This document shows positions 1-7,794 of a DNA stretch of 18,474 nt, piece by piece. The translations under genes were made by a program, and so were the position numbers. The stretch's first letter is position 1. Every line of letters begins with the position of its first letter. Origin of the DNA: Smittium culicis (Eukaryota > Kickxellomycota > Harpellomycetes > Harpellales > Legeriomycetaceae); assembly GCA_001970855.1 (NCBI GenBank), contig LSSN01002211.1:1-18474 (forward strand), read 5' to 3'. The notes below the pieces were generated by a model. The model ran no database searches and was not told the origin of the DNA. It worked only from the letters and a program-made list of their open reading frames with translations.

Positions 1-550
1 TCAGTTTATTTATAATCTAGATACTGAATTTATATTACATTTTTTCAGGCGATGCTATATTAAAAAAGAAAATCCAGTAAGTGAGCTGGTAGCTTAAAGT
101 AAAAAAATAGCGTACACAAACTATGAATCAACCAATAATTTAATTATAATATTTTTATTTCAAAATCGTTAATAATACTTATCTAGAATGTGAAAACTAA
201 TTTCATCTAATCAAAATAAGTGCTTATACCATAAAAATCATTTATTGTTAAAAACAAAACAAAAAGGAAGTAAATAGAAAGCCAAAGTAATTTAAAAAAA
301 AATCTATTGCTAACAAGTTTAAATTAAAAAAGTCGATTATTAACACTAATAAAAGAAATTTTTTATATTGATAAAATGTGTTCTTTGAAAGAGAAAAAAA
401 AGTCAAGTGCAGAAACAAGGACTGAGTGTGTGCTGGATTATAATGACAAAGGGGTTATTGTCACCAAAACTGAAATGTACAAGCAAATAAAGAAAAAAGA
501 TTGGGCAAGGGATGAAATTGGAATTGAGCAACAAATCGTAGAAAATATAG
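1..550. other. 3' flank of the BET gene, no supported gene
   Basis: AT-rich DNA downstream of the minus-strand BET gene. It probably contains the 3' UTR and the polyadenylation region of that gene. I see no RNA gene, no transposon end and no convincing coding region. A 77-codon plus-strand frame at 376-609 is open but overlaps the last BET exon in antisense and resembles nothing I recognise. Confidence 0.5.
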
Positions 551-3500
551 CTAATCACTGCGGTCGCCTGAATCGTCAGTATGAGATCCTGCTGATTCAC
601 TATCGCTAGATGAAGAATAACGATGTGTAGCTAAAGTAGCTCCAGTAATTGGATCTATTAGAGAAAAATATAAGATAAAATTTAATAAAATTAAATAGAA
701 TAAAATGGTCACGCGAATTTTTATAGTTAGTAATGTATTGTACCTGCTATAGGGGCATTTTCAGAGTCAAAGGCACGTAATTTTTCTTCTAATTGATTTA
801 TGTGGTTAAACTGATCAGATTGTTGGCTCTGCAAAATTTCTGAGTCTAGATCCACACATAGAACAACATAGTCATATAGCTTTTTAAGAGTGTATGGATC
901 CAAAGAGTCAATATCAAGTTCAATCTCATCTTCTTCTTCAACTAAGTCGGGGCAAGCAGATCGAATAATATTTAATGCAACTTGAAGTCGTTCAGCTGGT
1001 AGAGTTTCGATTTTAGCGCTAAATTCGCGTTTTTGGCTAAGTGTTAGCTCAGTGACATAGGAACCAGAGTCTTTAGAGTTGCGAGAGTTTGCAGGAGTTT
1101 TACCACCTCTTCCGCCTCCTCTAGATCCGCGTTTTCTCCCAGCTCCTCTACCACGAGTAGGCGTACTAACAGGAGCATCCTTTTGAGTCTTGGTGGTCGA
1201 AGCCGTTTTTTTGGGCTTTTTAGTTTGTCCACGTCCAGAAGATAGTTTGGTTTCAGCTCTGCGTTTTAGCTCTTCCGACCGCTTCAATCGTTCAATACGT
1301 TTTAAATCTTCAAGCTCTCGGGTAACCTGCTGAACATGCCTTTCAAGGCTCATGATTCTCGCAGAGTTTGGAGTATCCATTACAATATCACTGTCACTAT
1401 CATCAAATGTTGAGGGTTTTGGCGGAGATACTTGTTTGCTGACCTTTTTAGTTTTTGTTTTGGTTGAAGGTGTAGGATGTATGATAGGAGTAGGGGATGG
1501 TGAACGGCTAATTGATGGCCTTGGTGGAAGCATAGCCCACTTTTTTTCAAAAATGTCTTCTAGAGCTTTTCCAGCTAGGTAAACTACATGTTTAGGGTGA
1601 TTGTAGAGGTAGCAATTGTTAAGCATTAGTAAAAAATCATCTTTAAATTCTATAGCATCCTGATATTCATTGTTTTGAAGTTTGTCTCGAATTGTGCTCA
1701 TGTCCATAGGGTGTTTAACAATAGAAGGGTAGTCAGGGATTTCTTGCTTTACCCAATCTACAGGCTCATAAAAGAAAGATGCTTGATCGTAGTATGCTTT
1801 CTTAAAAAATTCCCTAATAAGATTAGAACAGAACTTGAGCTGAGGATCAATAATACGGGAGTTAGTTCTTTTAGTGCTTAGAGTAGAAGTTGGGATATCA
1901 CGGCTAGGAGGAGGATGAGTTTCGCGTCTAACTCTTGCCTTTGTGGCTGTAGCACTTGAAGTGGGTAATTGAGTTGGAACTTTAGTAGATTTAATAGCTT
2001 TGTTTGGAGTTTGGAATGAAGATTCTGGCATTTTCTTTAGCTGGTTTCTATATGCCTTTTCTAGGTTCATAGCCATAAGTGATATTGGAAGATCTTTACC
2101 GTTATATAAGTAACAATTATAAAAGATTAAGTCCATGTCAGCAATGAATTCGAAATTTGATGAATAGTAACCTTCCTTTAATTTTGATTCAACAGTAGAT
2201 AGGTCCATAGGTTCTTTAACTACACTTGGATAATCAGGGATATTGAGAAGAACGATGTCAACAGGTTTGAGAAATGGGCCAGCATCTCCATGTTTTTTTA
2301 AAGAGCGAATCATAGCCTGGCAGTACCTTAACTGATCTTTAGGCATTTGGGTTTTAGGCTTTGATGAATAATTCAATGATATAGGGTTTTTTAGTTCAGA
2401 TGAAGTGGAACTGTCATCGAGCCTATACTTGTTTAAATTATTCTCATGTTTTTCGTTTGATTCAAACTGAGAATTGACAAGTTTTATTTTTTCTTCCATT
2501 TTAGGTGTATGATCAGAGGCATCTTGAGTAGGCATTTCTTCTTTTATAGACTTAAATGTAGAAGATTCTGATACGCTAGTCTCTAAAGGTGCTAACTGAT
2601 CATTATTAGAGAATTGAGTAGAGCTAATTAGATTATTTGAGATGTTTGAGTTAATATCATTGGAGGTTATTTTATTAGGTATATCCGAGTTTACAGAGGG
2701 TGATAGATGATTTTCCAATAAATTATTACTAAAACTGGCGCTTTGGTCTACAATCGAATTTTCTGAAGCTTTGGATAATGTTTCGATGGAAATTACTTCG
2801 GCTTGAGAATTTGAAAAATTATCAGTAAGGTCTTGAATATCAGAATCTAAGGTTTTATTTGGGCTAGCGTTTATATATTTATTCTCCAAGTTAATATCTG
2901 GTGTTATTTTTTCCATGGATTCGATAGAATTAAATTCTTTTTGAGTGATAGTTTGATCTTGATTAGGCAATTGATTTTCGTTTTTATATTCAGGAGAGTC
3001 TTTTGCATTCGAGCTTAACCCTATAAGAGTATCTAAAGAAATAGAAGGAACTTCATCAGTTGAATAATTATCAGTGGAATCAGCAGCTAAGGAGTCAGGT
3101 ATACTAGACTCTATTAATATATCAGAGTTTGAAAGTACTGTAGTATCTAAAGTGTTATTTTCTATAATATCGATTTTTGAGGCAACAGATAACTGATGCA
3201 GTGAAATAGGTTCGTCGTTTGAAGATTCAGGATTGAGAGAGTTTTGAGTTGTTCGAATATCTGTTTTAAATAGAGAGGATTAGTTATAAGTAAATAATAA
3301 AAGGGTTTAAAATAGGATAGAGTTTTTATAGTTGTGAAAATAAGAAAATTTTGATTTGCCTTTATTTAGAGTATTTGTAATCTCGGAGTTTGAGGATTCA
3401 GTATCAACTAGATTATGCGTTTCATGGTTATTTATATTTACGTCATTATTTTTGGAGATTGGTGAATCATTAAGATTAAGAATTTTCTTTGAGTAATTAG

Positions 3501-3750
3501 AGTTATCTTGGTTAATCGCTAAGCTATGTGGTTTATCTATATAAAAAGTAGATGAGGTAAGAAAAAAAAAAGCAAAGATAAAAAGAAATTATTAAAACAT
3601 GATATGATACCTTTATTATCTAAGCTTTCTATTTGAGATTTCGAGATTCTAGTATATTGTATTGAATTTAATATTATGAACAATATCAAAAATAAAAAAT
3701 AACTTAAAAAATTACATTTCATTAGCTAGTAGCATATCTTTTGTGGCCAT
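551..3750 (-). CDS. BET family protein: two bromodomains plus ET domain (Bdf1/BRD-like), five exons
   Basis: This nuclear chromatin reader is expected to bind acetylated histone tails and recruit transcription machinery, as Bdf1 and BRD2/3/4 do. I join exons 3750-3716, 3648-3611, 3536-3360, 3260-744 and 654-551; the lengths sum to 2871 nt, one open frame of 956 residues ending in TAG. Residues 1-390 are Ser/Asn-rich and look disordered. Bromodomain 1 is at about 392-496, with the acetyl-lysine Asn in CYLYNG near 470. Bromodomain 2 is at about 553-664, with Asn in CYLYNHP near 637. Both carry the PDYPS(V/I)VK.PMD.ST segment. A charged coiled coil (716-755), a basic RG-rich stretch (758-805) and an ET domain (818-887, starting ELTLSQKREF and ending YVVLCV) follow. 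The tail from 923 is Ser/Asp-rich. The ATG at 3750 is chosen as the first in-frame Met; the frame stays open upstream to a stop near 3855, so a longer N-terminus or an upstream exon is possible. The family call is firm; exon ends are inferred from splice signals and frame. Confidence 0.9.
655..743 (-). other. Intron 4 of the BET gene (89 nt)
   Basis: The donor is G|GTACAA and the acceptor is TTTTTCTCTAATAG. Reading through gives a stop seven codons into the intron (TAA at 727-729). Splicing instead joins codon GCA to GAT CCA and adds 34 residues of Ser/Asp-rich tail. A TACTAAC lies 10 nt after the donor, which is unusually close for a branch site and may be chance. Confidence 0.7.
3261..3359 (-). 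other. Intron 3 of the BET gene (99 nt, GC-AG)
   Basis: The donor reads AAAG|GCAAAT and the acceptor is TTTAAAACAG, with a branch-like AACTAAT upstream of it. The intron contains an in-frame TAA, so it must be removed. Both flanking frames are long, open and in the same phase. No GT donor lies at the junction, so a GC-AG intron is the simplest reading. Confidence 0.7.
3537..3610 (-). other. Intron 2 of the BET gene (74 nt)
   Basis: The donor is AAAG|GTATCA and the acceptor TTTTTATATAG follows a pyrimidine-rich tract. The flanking codons join in frame (G|AT gives GAT). Confidence 0.7.
3649..3715 (-). other. Intron 1 of the BET gene (67 nt)
   Basis: The donor is GAAAT|GTAATT and the acceptor is AATATACTAG. 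It separates a 35-nt first exon from a 38-nt second exon, and the join AT|A keeps the frame open. The two exons are very short, so this is the least certain part of the model. Confidence 0.55.
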
Positions 3751-4570
3751 TTCGAAGTAAGAATCATCAAGTATATTGTATTTTCTAGGGGAAGAAAAAA
3801 GTTTAGGTGATGACAGCGATAATTTACAAAGAATTATAAAAAATAAGGGATTATTTTATTTAGTATAAGAAAGAGAGAAACTCAATCATAAAATATGCAA
3901 ATTGATTAGTATATAAACAAACTTTTACGAGGGAATCGTATAAAAAATATAAGCAAATAGCGAAACTGTAGCGAGCAAAAGTTGGCCCTGCCAAGAACAG
4001 TAATATTTATAAACAAACATCTGAAATCTAATTGAATCATACACCTCCTCCCAATCGCTTATCTAATTAATCTGCCAAATACTCTTTCTGATTTGCTATT
4101 TAGTGGTGCACTTGATTAGTCTATTTAATTGTTCGCCAATTATTCCTTCAATTGAATATATTATAATTCTACTAAAAAATACGCATAATTTATCCATCAA
4201 TAGAATATCTTGTTAATCTACCTAAACTTTCTCCCCAAGCGCTAATTGAATTACATAACGTAGCAAATCTTTAAAACTCAGCATCATCTGCCCAATAGTG
4301 TAATACTATATTATACAGTAATTGGCTTAACTCGCGATTTTATAAAGATTATTTTTACAATTCTATTGGCTTCATAATCCTACATGTTACACCCTGCCAA
4401 TAGTTATCTCTTTTTTTGTTATGAGGTAGATTAATCTTATTTTAGGAACGACTATGATTCATTCAGGTAAATGAAGATTTAGCGAATGGGAATTATTTTA
4501 GGTATCATCCACGTAGTTTATCGCGTTTTAATTAATTTAACCAACTCCTATCATCTTCTAAACAAAAACG
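3751..4570. other. Intergenic region upstream of the BET gene
   Basis: AT-rich and without a supported gene. It should hold the BET promoter (minus strand) and 5' UTR. A pyrimidine-rich CTTTTTTCTTCCCCTAG just upstream of the start codon (about 3786-3802) looks like a splice acceptor, so a 5' leader intron is possible. A TTTATATACTAATC stretch near 3900-3916 could serve as a TATA-like element, but this is weak. I see no clear transposon end here. Confidence 0.4.
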
Positions 4571-4573
4571 CAT

Positions 4574-4728
4574 CTATTGATTCGTTAAGAATTTGTACAA
4601 TAAATCTATTATTTGCTGCTATTCTTGAACAAACCAGTAAACGAGTGAATCTCAGAATTAAAGTATTTTAATTCGGCATAGTTAACTATATTTGGTAGAC
4701 CAAATACAGCCTAATACCTATAAATGGG
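4574..4728 (+). repeat. Arm of a TTAA-flanked inverted-repeat element, copy A
   Basis: The last 48 bp before the TTAA at 4729-4732 read TATATTTGGTAGACCAAA and onward to AAATGGG. They match the termini of the copies near 4967, 5371, 6027 and 6126 (the last in inverse). Further in, the AATAAATCTATTATTTGC and TTGATTCGTTA segments match the copy ending at 6027. This is one arm only; I could not find a partner arm upstream. A 61-codon open frame here is a by-product of the repeat. Confidence 0.6.
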
Positions 4729-4966
4729 TTAACTTTTGTTGGTGGCATCCAAATAACACACTTATCTTAAACGCTCAGCGGAATTACACGAATTTTTAGT
4801 CTATTTACATCTACTGTGATCTCAGCTACGTAACATCCACATATGTTTACCAATTTCTTATTTACTAGTTGTTATATACAATTGCTAACTAAAAATAGCT
4901 GTGCCTACAAAGTCACACATATATTTTTTCGATCAGACTTATCCAATATTTAGATCTTTCTCTTAT

Positions 4967-5371
4967 CGCTTTCATGGGCGGTTGGCCATTTTTGAACTAC
5001 CAAACCTATCCAACAAAATCACAAAAAAATTAATTAATATACAATCAAAATACATCATTGGCTATAATACTCAATACATCCAATAATAATAGGGTATATC
5101 TTGACTTATTTAATTATGATTTTTAAATACGTTTAAGGTTGTTGGCCCTAGAAATAGTCAATCTCTCTCACAATTATTATCCCTTTCCGAGGCAAGTACT
5201 CTAAAACTTTTTTAAAAATTATAATTGGATAAGTCATTTTATATTTATTTGTTATTGGATATATAAGATTTACCGGCCAATGATTTGTTACTAATTTATA
5301 TTTATTCATCATATTGTCGTATGGTTGGATAATTTTGGTAGTTCAAAAAAGGCCAACCGCCCCTGAAAGGG
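4967..5371. mobile_element. 405-bp foldback MITE-like element with TTAT duplications (copy B-C)
   Basis: The left end, CGCTTTCATGGGCGGTTGGCC then TTTTTGAACTACCAAA, is the inverse of the right end, with about 40 of the outer 47 bp matching. Similarity continues inward for roughly 165 bp on each arm (for example CATTGGC...ATCCAATAA and GACTTAT..AATTAT.ATTTTTAAA in both arms), leaving a short centre around 5140-5205. TTAT stands on each side (4963-4966 and 5372-5375) as a direct target duplication. No coding capacity is visible, so it is a non-autonomous DNA element. The TTAA-like target and CCCTTT... termini recall piggyBac-type elements, but this assignment is inference. Confidence 0.75.
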
Positions 5372-5375
5372 TTAT

Positions 5376-5880
5376 CTCCATTATAATTAAAGTGCTCAAT
5401 TTTAATCACGACTTTTTGAAAATCGTTGTTAGTATCACCTCTTTTCTATGTTAAGTATCCCGGACATTACTACAAATTGCGTTTACAAATATAAATTTAT
5501 TCAAATTACGTGTGATCTGTTATATGGGATATTCTTTATGAAGGAGCGATTTTAAAGTGTGGAGTGCTACAATTTATAAAATTTAATATTTTTATATTAA
5601 ATAATAAACTAATTCTATGATTATTTTTATAGCATATGAAAGTTTCGTAGTTAATATATAAATAGAAAAATTGAAACCCTTTTTTAATTGCAATAATGGT
5701 GTTTACAATTAAAGAATATCAAAGCCAATAAATATACACTGCAAAAAAATACTTTTTATGCTCAGAATCACCATATAAAGATATATTTATGTTTGTCATT
5801 TTTAATCAAAATTAATTTTGATACTATTAGCTTTATTAACTTTTTTCTTTTGTTCTTTCCTATCTAACAAACTTTTAATA
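5376..5880. other. AT-rich intergenic stretch
   Basis: No gene or clear repeat end is visible between the 405-bp foldback element and the next inverted-repeat arm. The stretch may contain the degraded other half of copy D, but I could not align it. Confidence 0.35.
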
Positions 5881-5881
5881 A

Positions 5882-6027
5882 TCAATTAGGTTGATTCGTT
5901 TATGATTTATAAATAAATTTATTATTTGCCATTAATGACAATTAAACACATGTCTGAGTGATTATCAGAATTGATTATAGTTGGCTACATTTGGTAGATC
6001 AAAAACAGTCTACTGCACGTGAAATCG
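5882..6027 (+). repeat. Arm of the TTAA-flanked inverted-repeat element, copy D
   Basis: It ends TACATTTGGTAGATCAAAAA then CAGTCTACTGCACGTGAAATCG, directly before TTAA (6028-6031). Its interior (TTGATTCGTTTATGATTTAT, AATAAATTTATTATTTGCC, TGAGTGATTATCAGAATT) aligns with copies A and F on the same strand and with copy E in inverse. Confidence 0.65.
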
Positions 6028-6125
6028 TTAAGAAATACATTCCAAATGACATTCATGTAGCTTTGAATGGTAAAAATTTGCAAACGGAATATTCGAAATG
6101 AAAAACGCAGTTACTTGAAGCTTAA

Positions 6126-6289
6126 CCCTTTCACGGGCGATAGATTGCTTTTGATCCACCAGATGTAGTCAAATACTTTTACAAACGTAATATAATCCCG
6201 AGACTCACTAAGTTATTAGCTAAGTGAATAATAGCAAAAATAATAAATAAACTTTTATCCCATAAACGAATCGAATGATCCGTTTTTTA
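6126..6289 (-). repeat. Arm of the TTAA-flanked inverted-repeat element, copy E, cut by the LINE
   Basis: It starts directly after TTAA (6122-6125) with CCCTTTCACGGGCGATAGA, then TTTTGATCCACCAGATGTAG. The interior CCGAGACTCACTAAG, AATAATAAATAAAC and CATAAACGAATCGAATG match copies A and D in inverse orientation. The similarity stops just before the LINE 5' junction at 6304, so the LINE appears to have inserted in or at the edge of this element. No matching right arm is seen after the LINE. Confidence 0.6.
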
Positions 6290-6303
6290 AAAAAGTGTTG
6301 AAA
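6290..6303 (+). repeat. LINE target-site duplication, left copy
   Basis: The 14-bp AAAAAGTGTTGAAA is repeated perfectly at 11813-11826, directly after the LINE poly(A) tail. Confidence 0.85.
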
Positions 6304-6414
6304 ACTCTCTCTCTCTTGAAAGGAAAAAAAAAGTAAACCGACCAATAAGAATTTACAAAAAATTTAAAGTATATACTTCGAGTATAAGAAAATAAAAAAA
6401 AAAAAGTAGAGGTA

Positions 6415-7794
6415 ATGGAAAATAATAATACTATTATCCATAAAGAACAAAGCCCAAGCTGGGCTAACGTAATTAGCTCAAGAGTTAAACCCCCTGATAC
6501 CAAAAAAAATATAGAAAAATTTATACCAGTGTCACTGTTTAAAATGACAACCGGTAGTGAACCCAAACAAAGAAAAATAGCATGACTTGGGGGAACATCA
6601 CTAAAACTAGGATTGTCAACTAGAGATTTTGAACAAAATATCGAAGACTTTGTTGAAAACATACTAATACAATTTGGTGAAATTCAAACATGTTTTGAAA
6701 TTGACATCCGTAGAAAAATCTTATTCTTAAAATTCATTAATAAAATTGACCTAGAAAAAGCAAAAAATAAAAAAATAACCTATAAAGAAAAAAAAATTGA
6801 ATTGTTGGAAACCACTGAATACTCTGAAGAATTCAAAAGTATAACCATACCATCGTATAGTGGTCTAAGCGTTTGGGAGGTGGCCCAAAAAGCATATGAC
6901 GAACTATCAAAAGTAGGAGAAGTGCTGGATATTACTGCTTTAAAATACAAAAATATTAATGCATTTCCATCCAGGGGTATAAAAATAAATTTTAAAACCA
7001 AAAACGACAATGATATATCAGCTTCATTAGAAATAATAGGGGTCAAAGTACTATTATTGTGGAAAGGGGCGAAACCCGTATTCACATATTTCAAAAGATT
7101 AGAGCATTGAAAATACCAATGTGAAGATTTAAAAAATAAAATCCAAAAAAAATGGAAAAGAAATAGGGTATCAACCCCAAAAAATATTAAAAAAATATTT
7201 ATTGGCGAAAAAAAATCAAGATAATGAAGAAAAAATTCAAGATAATGAAGAAAAAATTCAAGATAATGTTAAAAAAAATCAAACTAGTATAACTGAGAGT
7301 GATAAAGTCAAATTCACTGATATAGAAACTCTGAAAGAGAATCCAAAAATTCCTGAAGATATCAAGTCAGAACTAAAGACAGATACAAAAATAGTTAATA
7401 AAAAAATAGTTAAAGAAAAAATTAACTATATAAAAAATATTGAAAGAGACTTAACTTTTATTTGCAACGCCTCAAACCATGAGGAAACAAGTCTATATCG
7501 CAGGGATATATATTCAATCCCGAAACTAAAAAATTTAGCAAAGTATAAAAATAATAATATTAATGTAAAAGTACATTTAATAAAATACAAAAAACAAAAA
7601 AAATACAGAAAATTATTCCAAAAAAATTACCTGAACTGCTAAAATCGAATACAAGTAATAGCTCGAAGAGTATATTCGTGGTATTTGATGAAGAAAAGGA
7701 TGGGAAACTAACTCAAGAAAAAATAATAATCAAAGATAAAAATGAAAATAAGGAAAATAATAAAACTGCAGAAGCATCAATGGAATTAAATTAA
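6415..7794 (+). pseudogene. LINE ORF1 (gag-like, CCHC zinc knuckle), disrupted
   Basis: The frame opens at ATG 6415 and would bind the element RNA and help form the ribonucleoprotein. TGA codons interrupt it at 6583-6585 and 7108-7110. The conserved gag-like segment VKVLLLWKGAKPVFTYF leads into a knuckle with exact C-x2-C-x4-H-x4-C spacing at 7081-7122. Its first two Cys are Phe (TTC), while His 7105 and Cys 7120 remain, and the TGA falls right after the His where Trp is plausible. The frame then moves at an A-run near 7210 into a Lys/Glu/Asn-rich stretch (7217-7279, three 21-bp repeats of QDNEEKI), and shifts back near 7610 to end ASMELN at TAA 7792-7794. Length would be about 460 residues. 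Confidence 0.75.
7217..7279 (+). repeat. Three 21-bp tandem repeats in LINE ORF1
   Basis: The unit CAAGATAATGAAGAAAAAAT(T) is present twice exactly and once degenerate (GTTAAAAAAAAT at its end). It encodes QDNEEKI. The period is a multiple of three, so repeat number can change without shifting the frame. Confidence 0.85.

Noticed and set aside
376..609. Plus-strand 77-codon open frame
   Set aside because: It overlaps the last BET exon in antisense, resembles no family I know, and its GC-richer end is explained by that exon.
3975..4410. Repeated CTGCCAA/CTGCCCAA motifs (near 3988, 4071, 4299 and 4396)
   Set aside because: Spacing is irregular and flanks do not align; not enough to call a repeat.
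4486..5086. Two 61-codon plus-strand frames
   Set aside because: They lie inside the inverted-repeat elements and have no protein features; chance frames in repeat DNA.
6255..6662. Minus-strand 135-codon frame rich in Phe, Leu and Ser, looking like a membrane protein
   Set aside because: It is the antisense of A-rich LINE sequence; several other hydrophobic minus-strand frames in 6780-10400 have the same origin.
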